64,000 nucleotides of DNA from Canna indica (GCA_034359265.1 CP136895.1:2296501-2360500), one strand, 5' to 3'. Positions 23,953 through 35,694 are shown, numbered from the stretch's first letter. Notes: generated by a model not told the origin, from the sequence alone. Translations and numbers: made by a program.

Positions 23953-24712
23953 GGGTAAATTATACGGAACCTCCATCGACTATAATTAAGTCATGTGTGT
24001 AAGACATACCTAAACTATCAAGTGTGCACAAAATCTCCTCCACTACATTAGTTGTTCAAATAATCCTCTCCGTTAGCCCTCAGTCAAAATAATATCACAT
24101 GACAATACTCTTTACCCTCCATCTCATCTGACGGACATCACTTATTCTTTTACCCATCTCTCACCTACCTGCATTCCTTCCCTTGCGCTATACTCCACCG
24201 TCGTAGTCGTTGTCTTCGCCGTTGTCGCCGCCCGCCGTCGTCGCCGCCGCTCGTTGTCTTTGCCGCCGACGTTGTCGCCATCGATCGCCGCCGCCCGTTG
24301 TCGCCACTTCTTCTTCTTCTTCTTCTTCTTCTTCTAGGGGATCGGTCTCCAAGAAGAAGACGAAGAAGAAGTGATGGTGACGACAACGGTGGAATCTAGG
24401 GGAAGGGCAAGGTGGAGGAGTCCAAGGTGAAGCAGCGGCGGCGGTGGCTACGACGACGACGAAGATGACGACAGTGGTGGAGTCTAGGGTAAGGGGAGAA
24501 GTGTAGGTAGATGAGTAGGAGAATAAGTGATGACTATCGAATGAGATAGAGGATGGAGAGTGCTGCCACGTGACACTATTTTGATTAAGTGCTAACATAG
24601 GGAGTTATTTGAACAACTAATGTAGTGGAGGAGGATTATGTGCACACTTAGTAGTTTAGATAGATCTTGCACACCTGGCCTATGATTGAGGTGGATTTCG
24701 TATAATTTACCC
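23953..24712. mobile_element. Mutator-like element (non-autonomous MULE)
   Basis: A perfect 9-base direct repeat TAATGGATG flanks it (23944-23952 and 24713-24721), which is the target-site length of Mutator-like elements. The termini are long inverted repeats of more than 200 bases: 23953 onward starts GGGTAAATTATACGG, and the right end reads CGTATAATTTACCC. Shared inner words include CACTACATTAGTTGTTCAAATA. The interior is GC-rich with trinucleotide repeats (GCCGTCGTC, TTCTTC) and no transposase. It sits between the NHL and MIR394 copies. Confidence 0.88.
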
Positions 24713-26582
24713 TAATGGATGCAATGCCTAGTTCTTCGCATTTAGCCGATATTGATTTGATCAATTTGTTCCTAGTAATATCCGATACTTACCATTAACT
24801 ATATATATACCCATCGGTCCAACATCAGTTCAATTAAATCACGGTGGATGGAAAAAAAATAATGGGAACTTTTTGAAAGCACTTCCTAACATTAAATTTA
24901 TTAAAATCATGCATTTAATATTTCAACTTCAAAATTCAAACTACAAGAAAGTATGACAGAAGTGATCATGTAAATGACATGGATGAACCATATGGCTGGC
25001 AATCATTACAATGGTATCAAAAGGGGCTTCATCCTCTTGACTTAATCATTGTCAACAACATCCATGCTGCCCATTGTTGACCATAATCTCTTTCTTTCTG
25101 ATTTCCATACATGACTATTGTTGATCTCCTAGACTATAATAATTAGTCTTGACTACATAAGTAACATAACAGTAAGACTTTGAGATTCCAAATCTGATTA
25201 TATATATATGTTTAACATTGACCAGTGTATTCTAAACTCTAAAGCCAAAGATTAGTTTCTTTCTTCTGGCTTGCACTATTATATCCCAACTCCAAGAGAG
25301 AAAAGAGCATGCAGCAGCAATATATGTCAGTGGTAATGATGATTTCAACCCACCATCTTGCTCATTGCCCAATGGCACCAAACAATTAATGCCACACATG
25401 CATGCCACCACCACATGTAGGAATAAATATGTCCTTATATATATATATATATTAAAGAGCTAACTGATCAAGAAGAATGACTTAAACCACATAATGGCAC
25501 CAGTAATCACTTCTCAAGGCTAGGGACTGATTAGGGTTTCATTCTGATAGGTGGTGAAAACTATTATTTCTCAGCTAATTTTACTAAATGTTATTATTAT
25601 CATCAGAATAAATAATACAGCTGTGTTAGCACAAAAAGAAGCGACCAAATCCTGACACAAATTAATTAATGCTGGTTTCTGATCTAAGAGGGAGATTACA
25701 AGCAATTGATAATTATCAATTAGTCACTGTTGTTGTTGAATTTATTGGCCATCCGCCATTTTCCCGTGAAGTAATTAAGGCATATATAGTTTGTTCAGAA
25801 AGGAGAGTTACTGTAATCTGAACCTTGCCTTCTTCCTGCTTATGATCAACTACACTGACAAAAAACCCTAAACAACATAGATCATGAAGGTGTGCCGCAA
25901 ACACTGCTTCTAATTAAGCACATAAACATCTTTAATTTCTGCCAATTATTCAGCCAGTAGATTATTAAGATCTGCAGAAAAGAAAAGCAAATAACAATTA
26001 GGGTTCAAGATTGAACTCAAGCATGCGCCTAGTTGTATCATATAAAGTGATCTGAAGTAATTAGCATGACAACATAACAACTGCATTACTAATATATATA
26101 TATTTAAGATAGAAGAAAAATAAATTAGGGTTCAAAGTAAAGTATAAACACACAATGAGACAAGCACCTCTTTGTCTATAAAAGAAATTAGCAGCTACAC
26201 AAGAGCCAGTTAATCTTGAAATGTCAGACCTTTTGATATACTGTCAATTCTCCTTCTCAAGCTTTACCATCCCAGATATGGAGAAAGGCTATACTTCTGC
26301 ATATATGTAGGAGAACAAAGAATGCAGAAAAATAGAAGCAACAAAGATGATCGACAAGCAAAGCAAATACCTCATCATTAATTCATCTACTTAATTACAG
26401 CAGTCATTCTTCCAAGCGCAGATGAAAAAGAAAGCAGTCAACACACAAATAATTATAATAAGTTATATATGAGATCGATTAAGATCTCACCTTCTTATTT
26501 CTTCTCCTGTTGAGAGAGCTAGAGCGATAGATGTTGGTGAGAAGATCAGATAGATCATATGAGTTTAACAAAGAGAAGCCAG

Positions 26583-26719
26583 CAGAGGTCTGTTAGCAGG
26601 ATGCCCACCTCCATATCCATTTGCACTTAGTGAAGATCTCATCGCCTCCTTGGCCATGCATACATAGATGAAATGAGGGAGATATGAGTTGAAGGTGGAC
26701 AGAATGCCAATAACCTCTG
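26583..26719 (-). ncRNA. MIR394: MIR394 precursor hairpin, copy 2
   Basis: The mature strand, complementary to 26691-26710, is identical to that of copy 1 (TTGGCATTCTGTCCACCTTC). The star strand, complementary to 26591-26610, is AGGTGGGCATCCTGCTAACA and differs by one base, turning a G:C pair into G:U. The base of the stem (CAGAGGT/ACCTCTG) is kept and the loop is about 8 bases shorter. It faces copy 1 across the NHL gene. Same predicted target: the LCR-type F-box mRNA. Confidence 0.95.
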
Positions 26720-26826
26720 TGAGAGACCCTTTGATAAACCCATATGATATTATATAACCACATCGATCAAATCCATATATCTTACTTAAAACCTAGCTAG
26801 TGATCAAGTTGAGATGTAGATGGCTG

Positions 26827-26837
26827 ATATTTATAGA
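26827..26837 (-). promoter_or_regulatory. Probable TATA box of MIR394 copy 2
   Basis: On the minus strand this reads TCTATAAATAT, at the same offset from the hairpin as the TATA box of copy 1. It is a better TATA consensus than that of copy 1. Confidence 0.6.
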
Positions 26838-28036
26838 CAAAGAGAGATCTTGCGATTCCGAGGTGAACAGGAAAGAGATGAATAATGAGGGGGGCATGGG
26901 AGTGTCTTTTTGTTGTGTTGTGTGCATAATTGGAGAGAAGATGCAAGACAAGGACAAAGTGTTGATGGTAGTAAAGTATCAAAAAGGGTTTAAAAGAGAA
27001 TTGAGATGGAGATGCATGGCAGACCCAAAACCAAAATAGAATTGATTGCCTTAGGATCGAGGTAAAATTTAAGACATGCATCAATCCATGCAACTTACTG
27101 GTTTAATTTTGAAGAGGACTTTCCGCTCGGCTGGTCCTAACTACCAATGGCGGAGGCATGAATCAAAATATTTTTAGGATCAATTTAAATGGATAGATAA
27201 TATATATATATTATAATTAAGAACAAAATATTTTAAACTTAAAAAAATATATAATTCTTCTCGATGACTTTTAATTATGTGCTTAATAACATTTTATAAT
27301 AGTCTTATTATAATTCTCCACTCTCGCTGCGCGCACGTGGAGATCGAAGGACGCAGTCATGCATATCGAGGGAGACGACATGGTTTGCTCGTCGAGATTT
27401 TAGGATGTATCTTCTTGGTCAAATGACTACATTTCAAGAGTTTCAGTATGAGGTATATTGGAGATTTTTTTAATTTAGTTCCGGTCTCGAAAATTTCGAA
27501 GATCATAATCGGTCTCAAAAAATTTCGGAGATTCATATTCGGACTTAGGGAAATTACTGAATTTATATTGCTCATAAATAAGAGATTAATTTGAAAATAT
27601 TAATTAATTATCTTAATTAATTAAATTTTGCAAATGCATGCAGATATGGACAAAACTAATCTTCTCTAGCAATTTGAAATGATGAGTAGACATCAGAAGC
27701 TACAGTGGCAACATATTCTTCCCACAGAAGGCCGGAGCTTTCCTTCTTTTTAACCTCAGCAAACACACTAAAGAGACCAAGTGGGCATTAAAAGTAGAAC
27801 TTCTCTTTGCTTTCATGCATGTTACTCATCCATCATCAAGAAAAAGGCATCACACATTATTATCAACCATGCAGATGTTGGAAGAGAAGATAAACTGGGC
27901 ATTAATTCTCACTGTCCACTAAAATTAAGCATGCATACTTCCATTTTATTGCATTGACAAAAGGAGCAAGTATATGATTAATTGCTTTCCGTTTTGAAGA
28001 CATGACTTCAAAATCACCATCAGCAACACATTTTAT

Positions 28037-28402
28037 TTTATGATGAGTACGAGTCCAGTAAACTCGCATTCAACACTTTCTTTTTTTTCTCTCTATCTCT
28101 TCATTAAATGAAGAGAGAGAAATTTAGAGAGAGTCCTTAAGGGAAGCAATCTTCTAATCATTCTTCTTAACCACTAACCACAATACTTTTCCACCATCTT
28201 GATCTCTTGATAGAAGATAGCACGAAACAAAATTTATATTCCAAGCTGCTCCAATCATCTAAAGCCCTTAACCTCCCCAATGTACTACCAGCTATTGACC
28301 ATCCAAACCCTAAAACAATCGATACAATTAGCATTGATGGATCAACCAAGGCCAAGAGATTATAAGGAAATGCCTCAAACTCTAATCCATTTATTCATCA
28401 GG
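28037..28402. other. Intergenic sequence left of the CACTA element
   Basis: No gene is seen. A pyrimidine-rich run lies near 28080-28095. Positions 28400-28402 (AGG) form the left target duplication of the element that follows. Confidence 0.5.
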
Positions 28403-29927
28403 CACTACAAAAAAACTTTTATATATTGACTTTAAATTTTCGACGCTGCTTGAAGACGTCAAAATGTAAAATAATTAAAATATTTTAATATGATAAATTT
28501 TGACGCCGCTTAAAGACGTCAAAATTTTTTCGACGTCGCTTGGCAGACGTCAAAAAAAAATTTGACTCCTGCTGCCAAAAGCACCGAAATATATCGACTC
28601 CTAGAGACGTCGAAATTTCGACGTCGGCGTCTCAGCAGATGCCAAAAAAAAATTGGCGCCTGCTGGAGCCGCCGAAAGGCGTGGGTAAGCTGGCGAGCGC
28701 GCGCTCGCCCAGCAGGAGGCGGGAGATTTCCCGCCTCCTGCTTTTTTTTAGAATAAATAATTATTTATTAATAAATAATTATATATTTTTTCATTTCTTC
28801 TTCACTTCTACTTCTACTTCTTCTTCACGCATCAGCCGTCCCGATCCCCCGCCTGGCCCCCTCCCCCGCCTGGCCCCCTCCCCCGCCGTCGCCCGAGCCC
28901 ACGCCCGAGTCGCACGCCTCCGATCTGCAGGCCCACGAAGCCGCCGCCTCGCCATCCGCCTCGTCTCCCGTTGTTGGCCCCTCGTCGTCCTCCAAAGAAA
29001 ACGCCAGGGAGGATTTGGTGGAGATCTAGAGATTGTCGGCGTCGTGGTCGTCGTCGAGGAGGTCCTTGAGGGAGGAGGAGGAGCAGCAGCAGCACGCTTC
29101 GCTCCACCGGCAAGGAGCTTCGGAACTCGGAACCATGCTCCTCTGCGCCAACGACTCCCGCCTCCTCCTCTGCACGCCATCCGGCACGTACCCCGTCGCC
29201 ACCGTCGACTACGCCGACCCCTACCTCGTCGTCACTAACCCCTCCATGTGGAGCTGTCGCTCCTCCGACGTCGACGGCGCCGTGCCCCCGCGCCGCCCGT
29301 CCAACCCCTTCAGCCTCGACAGTAGCACCTGCTTCTCCCTCTCTTCAACTGCAGCAAGGGCGCCGTCATCGTCGAGCCCAAGCCTGCCTTCTGCGAGCGC
29401 TTCCCGGACCGTTGTGACTCCGCCTGCGACAACGTCGGCTACCTGTGCCGCAACCTGCCGGATTGCCCCGACGTGATGGTGGACCGGAGGATGAGCTGCT
29501 GCTCGTACTGCCCGAAGGCGTTAGAGTCGCTGGGGCTCATGCTGTAGCACTGCGAGACGCCCGCGAGCGTGTACTGGAGGACGGTGGAGCGGCTCCATTT
29601 TTTTTAATATTTTATTTACATATCGATGTCTGTTAAGACATCGATATGCAAAAAAAAATTATATATTTTATTTGCAAATCGACGTCTTAACAGACGTCGA
29701 TATGCAAATTTTTTAATTCATATCGACGTCTGCTGACGTCTATCAGCAGACGTCAATATGTCGAATATTTCGACGTCTAAGCAGACGTCGAAATATTAAT
29801 TTCAGCGGTAGTTATATTCCACTCGCTTTCGTCGTTTTTTTTTATGTCAATATATTATTTTTGACGGTTGCCGACGTCGAAATACCTTTATGTTTTGACG
29901 TCAAAATATACGCGATTTGTTGTAGTG
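28403..29927. mobile_element. Non-autonomous CACTA (En/Spm) element with captured gene fragment
   Basis: Termini are CACTACAAAAAAA and, at the right, TTTGTTGTAGTG, flanked by the 3-base duplication AGG (28400-28402 and 29928-29930). These are the signatures of CACTA transposons. Both subterminal regions carry many GACGTC/CGACGTC words in both orientations, likely transposase-binding repeats. No transposase is present. The interior at about 28800-29600 is GC-rich and includes a gene fragment described separately. Confidence 0.88.
29120..29600 (+). pseudogene. Captured fragment of a WAK galacturonan-binding-type protein gene
   Basis: From 29134 the frame reads MLLCANDSRLLLCTPSGTYP, then VDYADPYLVVTNPSMWSCRS, and after a frameshift near 29340 NCSKGAVIVEPKPAFCERFP, CDSACDNVGYLCRNLPDCP, MSCCSYCPKALESLGLML, a stop, and a short coding remnant. 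The regularly spaced cysteines and PSMWSC pattern resemble plant proteins with a wall-associated-kinase galacturonan-binding domain. The fragment lacks a signal peptide and has at least one frameshift and one in-frame stop, so it is not a working gene. It lies wholly inside the CACTA element, so it was probably picked up during transposition. The family name is from memory of the motif pattern. Confidence 0.6.
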
Positions 29928-29930
29928 AGG

Positions 29931-30370
29931 AGAGCTGAAAAATACAAGTTGGAGAAGATAAAAGAGATCATACAAGACCTCCATAGGTACCTTTGGTGTC
30001 ATTGTCCTCGTTTGAAAACTATCTACACAAAAGTCTAGTCGATCTCCATCCATCTTAAGGCTATTCAAGCTATTGTGAAAATAAACGAGTCTGGACCATT
30101 TCTATTGTCGTCCATTGACACAAGTACAAAGCCTACTTATTTGATAAAATCTCTGACGTAGTTTAACTCAGTGTTGATTCTCATCTTACTCAGGGCTTTT
30201 GGATTGAGATTTCAATGGCATGCCTTGGGTCAGCCGATCTACAATTGGCTACTTAAAATGCTTCCACAAGTTTTCAGTCGATGGTTCGATTTAGGTTGGT
30301 TTAGGGATTGGATTGAGTTTGAAAAGGGGTGAAACAATTATATACATCACATGTGATGCCTTCAAAGAAT
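29931..30370. other. Intergenic sequence between CACTA element and NHL copy 2
   Basis: No gene is recognised. The sequence is not obviously shared with the equivalent gap in the other copy (18.1-20.7 kb). Confidence 0.5.
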
Positions 30371-30406
30371 TTACATTAGTAGAAATAGAATAAATAACGA
30401 CAAAGT

Positions 30407-32472
30407 CCAACATTTAACCAACTATGTCAGTGCTTAACAGAAATTGGTTTCCGCATTAATTCCGACATTAATATCTCTTGCTATCCCCCTGTCCTGTGTC
30501 GCAGTAGCGTTATCCAATCAAAAAAGCCGTCAACAGTGAAGCCGAACGGCGTGGGCGTCGCTGCTGTCGTCTTGAAATCATCCCTCCAACAATAAAAAAA
30601 GCAGTCATTTATTATTCCAATATATACACTCCTCCCTGCTCGCTGTCAAGCGTCAAGCAGCGGAGCGCCTTCAAATCCGGAGAGGCATCGCGCCGTTGCC
30701 AAAAACCCTCCGCCTTCCTCCGAAGCGAGCAGTCAACTATAGCAAGCGCGATGCATGCAAAGACGGACTCCGAGGTGACGAGTCTGGCGGCGTCGTCGCC
30801 GCCGCGCTCGCCGCCACGGCGCCCCGTTTACTACGTGATGAGCCCCACCCACTCCCACCCCGACGGCGACAGGGTTTCCTTCGGCGGTTCCTCCCCCGGC
30901 GCTTCCCCGCTCAACCCCCATTACCACCACCCCCACCACCACCGCTACGCCAGCTCTCCCATCCACCACTCCCGCGAGTCTTCCACCACTCGCCTCTCCG
31001 CCTCCGTCAATCTCAAGTACAACTTCTCCTGGCGCAAGCTTCAAAGCCACCATCACCTGCACCCCGGCGCCGCCGCCTCCTCCGGCTGCTCCGACTCCGA
31101 AGACGACGACGGCAGCCCCGTCCCGGTCCGCTGCTACGTGGTCTGGTTCGTTCTGGGGTTCGTCCTGCTCTTCACCCTCTTCTCCCTCATCCTGTGGGGC
31201 GCCAGCAAGTCCTACAAGCCCCGCATCCTCGTCAAGGTCGTCCCAGCTCTCCCGAGTCAACACTGAGTCGAAGCGGAAGCTCCGAACTCGTTCCTTCTCT
31301 CTCTTTCAAATCAATCAATTCCTTCGTTGCTTGTGCAGGGCGTGTTTTTCCAAAGCTACGACATCCACGCCGGGACAGACATCACGGGCGTGCCCACCAA
31401 GATGCTCTCCATCAACTCGACGGTCAAGATCGCGTTCCGCAACCCGGCGACGTTCTTCGGCATCCACGTCTCGTCGACTCCCCTCGACATCTACTATTCG
31501 GAGCTCAAAATCGCCACCGGAAACGTAAGCCTACGCGAATACCGTTTACCCCCTTCCTCCAGTCTTCTTCCTCTGGCCTTTCTTTTTTTGAATTGGAACC
31601 AATGGCCAGTCCCCACGTAGTGCGAGCTGCATTGCAGTATGGGCTCGCAGGAGCTCTGACTCGCTCGCGTCGCGCAGTGGGAAAGGTAGAAAGAGACGCG
31701 CCATTAAAGTTCTGGGGAAGCCTGACACCATTTGGTACGTGACGAGGAAAAGAAATCGATTAGTCTCGCGTCGGGAAGCGAGCCTTCGGTCTATTGGTGC
31801 AGAGCACAAATCTTTGCTTCCTCGTGGCTTTTTCCTCCCTCTCTCGGTGGAGCGCATTGATTGCATGCATCCTCTTTAGCAACAGTGCATAGGATAATCA
31901 TTCAGCTGGGAAACGCCCCATGCATTGACAGAGTACTCTCTTTCCGCTGTGCTGCAGATGAAGGAGTTCTACCAGTCTCGAAAGAGTAGCCGCACGGTGG
32001 TGGTGGTAGTGGCGGGCAGGCAGGTGCCGCTCTACGGCGGGGGCGTGGGCCTCCGAAGCCGGACGGAGGACGGCGGCGGGCCGGCTGTGGTTCCGCTCGA
32101 GTTGCACTTCACCGTCCGGGCGCGGGCGTACGTCCTCGGCCACCTGGTGAAGTCCAAGTTCTACCGCCGCGTCCGGTGCTCGATGACCCTCCGCGAGGAG
32201 CGGATCGGCAAGCCCCTTCACCTCTCCGACTCCTGCAAGTACCACGTCTGATTTAGGACCGACCAAGAACGAAATGGTGGCGGGGGCCGGGAAACAAGTA
32301 GGGCCCCGTCGCGTCTCGCCAGTGCATGTTTGCCGGAACGAGGTTGGAAAGGCTGCACTGAAGTCAAATGAAGAAGAATCATTCCGAGTCCGTGATGTAA
32401 TTTATCTTTGTCAGCTACCTGGGTGTTGTTTTCTTGCATGGATGTTCTTGTGAGTTGTTTTCTTGGCAGCAG
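30407..32472 (+). repeat. Duplicated NHL block, copy 2
   Basis: Inverted match of 20780-22885. The left edge carries CCAACATTTAA (30407-30417) preceded by about 36 bases that match 20734-20769 in direct orientation. The right edge ends at GGCAGCAG near 32472, where similarity to copy 1 stops. Confidence 0.85.
30751..32251 (+). CDS. NDR1/HIN1-like (LEA_2 domain) membrane protein, copy 2
   Basis: Exons 30751-31236, 31339-31524 and 31958-32251, with the same phases and lengths as copy 1, so 321 residues. The same order is seen: Pro/His-rich cytosolic N-terminus, one membrane segment at about 126-151, then the LEA_2 domain. Differences from copy 1 are few: NFSWRKLQ for NSSWRKLE, EDDDG for EDDDD, RKSSR for RKSGR, IGKPLH for IGEPLH and CKYHV for CKYRG. 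All keep the frame, so both genes are probably functional. Intron sequences are also alike, which points to a fairly recent duplication. Confidence 0.9.
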
Positions 32473-33860
32473 TAGGCTTGAGGAAGAGTAGACAAGTAAT
32501 TGTGTCAAGCATCTTGATTAGAATAGAAGAAATTATTGCCTTTTTCGGATGTTTTAGCTGTACACAACTTTTTGATCTTCTCTGGTTTCACCCACTGTTT
32601 AAAAGTACCGTAGATCTTTGAACATTATTAGAGGATTAATCATGAATTGTCAGAAAAAAAAAAATTATGTACTTTTATCATTTAATATTTTAGTTAAAGG
32701 TAGCAAAACTAGGCCGTGACGGCCCAGACAATAAGGTCGCTTGTCGTCCCTCCCGCTAATTTTATGGGCCGATAATTCTAGGTCTGTGACTCTGTGAGCT
32801 TGTTATTAATTAAAAATTTATTTAAAAAATAATTTAAAATATTTGAGAGACTAAATAATCATCTGATATTTCACCTGAAAAGTTTTATGAATTAACCCGA
32901 TCTTTAATTTTAAAGCACTAAATTAGATTTAAAATTAAAATTTTTAATACTTGGCGAATCATACGGACCGGCCCGATAAGAGCTGACTCTCATTGGCCTG
33001 TAATGTTATCGTGCCTGGTTGGTCCTATCCGATAAGCTTATTCGGCCAGGTCCTATCGTGTCTGTCGCCCCTAATTTTAATAATTTTAGTGATAAATGAG
33101 TACTAGTTCACGACACTAATTAGCAAACTTAATATTTTCAATCTGTTGAAATGTTATGATCAATTGAATTGATATTTAAACATTTGGGATCTGCACAATG
33201 GGCCAAATAGAAGTCCATTATTCTCCACGGCAAAGAAAAGTTAAATGTTGTACGTTTGTTTTTCCTAAGGAATAATAGATTAAAAAATTATAAGGTTTGC
33301 AAAAAATTTAGAACGATATCAAATTTCGCCTGTAAATGCATAATTTTTATATTTTCGTTTATGTCATCTATCAAATCGTCACACGTCATCTTAACTTAAC
33401 TGACGTGGAGGTAAACTGCTATTATGACCTGAAAAGAAAAAAAGAAGAAGAGAGGATTGAATTGTGAATATATCTTCTTGAGGGATCTTTTTGCAAAGTG
33501 TCTAATAATATTTATTTAGCCCTAATCTCTCCTCTAATAGTGGGCTCTCGATTACTGTAGCGGTTGAGGAGGCCGACGATCGGAGTGGCGTGCGGTGGCG
33601 GTGAAGACTTCGGTAAAGATCGGAGTTTGAAGGAGTTTATAGGTAGGAGTTCTTATCTTCTCTGTTGATCCGTCAATTTTCCCATGGCTTCGCTCATCGG
33701 CAGCAAGTTGGAGAAGAGGAGATTGTAGTCGGAACCGGTCGGAGGGTGATGAGTACGTGATTGGTGGCGCTGACCATGCGACATTTGCGGCAGCTAGGCC
33801 GTAGCAGCCATGGCTGCTGCCTCGACCTGTCCTGGCGAAGGTACCCTCCAATACTTGAAG
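32473..33860. other. Intergenic region with a decayed repeat
   Basis: AT-rich. Positions 32700-33065 hold GGCCGTGACGGCCC and GGCCCGATAAG-type words resembling the decayed repeat at 23205-23430. No gene is supported before the GDSL relic. Confidence 0.5.
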
Positions 33861-33861
33861 G

Positions 33862-34464
33862 ACAAGATACATCTTTGCCTTCTTTGCTTCTTCATCGTGT
33901 ACGAGCCGCCGGCAGAGCTCCTGGTACTCCTTGAAGAAATCCACCTCCTTCTACAAGGGTATCACATGCTGCAATAATTTGCAAGATTTATAATTGATTT
34001 ATAATTTGCTTCACCACCATGCAATTGCAAGTACGTACGTAGAAATCAGAATTAAATGGAGCAATTAATTAGAACTGATAATTCACTGTGATATCAGAGG
34101 TGACTTTTTTGAGACCGGTGCTAGCCAAGGCGAAGCTGACGCCTTTTGCGACGTCTTCGATGCCGTACCTGGGGTCGAGGTACGCCGACACAGTCAGCAG
34201 GAGGCCCAAGCCCTCGGAGATGAAGTCGCTAGCGAGTCGACCGTTGGAGAAGCAGCTGGTGGGTCGCCCATCGGGGAAGTCCCGACCGTAGGAAGGGAAG
34301 TTGCTCTTGAGAAGTGTCGGAATGTTGTTGTTGTTGCCTGGGTTGGCGGTGTAGTCGCCGAAGACGATGAGAGCGGGTACGCGGCTGGCGGCGATGGCGT
34401 GGGAGGGGGTCAAGCAAAGGAGGTGGTGGAAGAAGAAAAGGGTACTGTTTATGCAGGGGGCCAT
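33862..34464 (-). pseudogene. GDSL esterase/lipase pseudogene, 5' part
   Basis: Exon 1 (34464-34087) encodes a signal-peptide-like start and block I as FGDYTANPGNNNN, followed by FSNGRLASDFISEGLGL, YGIEDVAKGVSFALASTG, a GDSL pattern. The catalytic serine of the usual FGDS motif is Tyr here. A second exon from 33968 continues in phase with HVIPL, then a TAG stop (33951-33953), then KEVDFFKEYQELCRRLVHDE and loses similarity near 33862. The exons for the Gly, Asn and SxxH blocks are missing. It is a truncated relic. Confidence 0.8.
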
Positions 34465-34906
34465 TTGAATTGAAGGGTTTAGCTTCTGGATTGCCGATTG
34501 CCATGACATCTTGCTCAACTGCTTCCCCACGTCGCGTTGCGTGCGGAGGCAGGTCGCGACTCCTCTAGGTGGCGGAGCACGACTTGGGAGGCGGCGAGGA
34601 GCTGCTGGGATTGGCCAAGACAACGAGGTGACGTATGTGGAGCTCACAATTTTAAATTTTCATACTTTATTTTATTTACGTGGAGCCCCCAGTTTTAAAA
34701 CTTCATCCATACTCTATTTCATTTACGTGGAGCCCGCAGTCTTGGTTGTGGATGATAAGCCACACATGACGCCGTCAAACCTGGAAACACCGTTTATCTC
34801 CATGTCAGCTAAATTGAGACGATGCGTGACGATTTGGTAAATGACATAAACCGAAGTAAAGATTGTCCATTTATTGATGAAATTTGAAATCACGAATAAA
34901 ACCTAA

Positions 34907-35691
34907 GGGCCTGTTTGGTTAGCGAAATCAAGTCTGTTTTCATGATTTCAGTTTCACTGAAACCAAAACTGCTTACGAAAACGTGTTTGGTTTAGTATTT
35001 TCGTGAAACTGAATCGAAACCAGAATGAAAACGAAACCAATTTTCTTAATAAAAATGAAAACAACAGAATGTTGTTTTCTGTGGTTTCGAGACTGTCGGT
35101 TTCGTTATCAAGATGCTGTGACAACTTTGTAATTATAAATATTTTTTTATAAAATTTTTAAAAATAAAAATCATCATTTTTAACTCAAACTTTTATCTTA
35201 AATTTATAAAATAATTAAACTAATTTATATCTAATTGACTCTAATCCAAATTTTAAATAACTCAATTTTCTTAAAGTTGGTTTATTTATAATTTAATCAA
35301 ACCTAATTTTAGATCATTGGACTTATTTTTTTTTGAAATTTTATAATAACTATTAAATAATTTTTATATCTAATTTAACAAAAAAAAATTAAATTACCAA
35401 TAACTTAATTAATTAAATCATTTAAATATTTTGTAATCATATTAATAAATATTTAATTTGTAAACTAACTAAATATTTAATTACTACTAAAAATGTTCAA
35501 AGAAAATTAATATTATTTTTTATAATCAAATAAATATTTACTGATTTCAACTGACTAAAACTGATGTTTTTATTAACCAAACGCGTTTTCAAAAAACTGA
35601 AAACTAGAAATCAAAATCATGTTTTCGAAACCAAGTTTTCAATTTCACTGAAACCAAACCAGAAAATAATTTTCGCTAACCAAACAGCACC
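34907..35691. mobile_element. PIF/Harbinger (Tourist-like) MITE
   Basis: The ends are GGGCCTGTTTGGTTAGCGAAA and its near-complement TTTCGCTAACCAAACAGCACC, with TAA duplicated on both sides (34904-34906 and 35692-35694). A TAA/TTA duplication with a GGCCTGTTTGG end is characteristic of PIF/Harbinger. The interior is AT-rich with inverted subterminal repeats (GTTTCACTGAAACCAAA) and no gene. Confidence 0.85.
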
Positions 35692-35694
35692 TAA

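Larger units (their letters stand above)
24882..28036 (-). repeat. Duplicated MIR394 block, copy 2 (inverted)
   Basis: This is the reverse-complement counterpart of 14504-18108. It covers the MIR394 hairpin, its TATA region and the long downstream flank, plus the distal part at 27650-28036. Between 27160 and 27650 similarity is not evident by eye. The middle includes TA microsatellites of different length from copy 1. Confidence 0.85.

Noticed and set aside
24165..24598. Long frames with poly-Arg/poly-Glu and Thr/Ala runs
   Set aside because: They come from TTC and GCC trinucleotide repeats inside the MULE core.
14504..28036. A simple palindrome centred on one NHL gene
   Set aside because: The second NHL copy lies outside the palindrome and an anchor sequence keeps direct orientation, so a tandem duplication with two inversions fits better.
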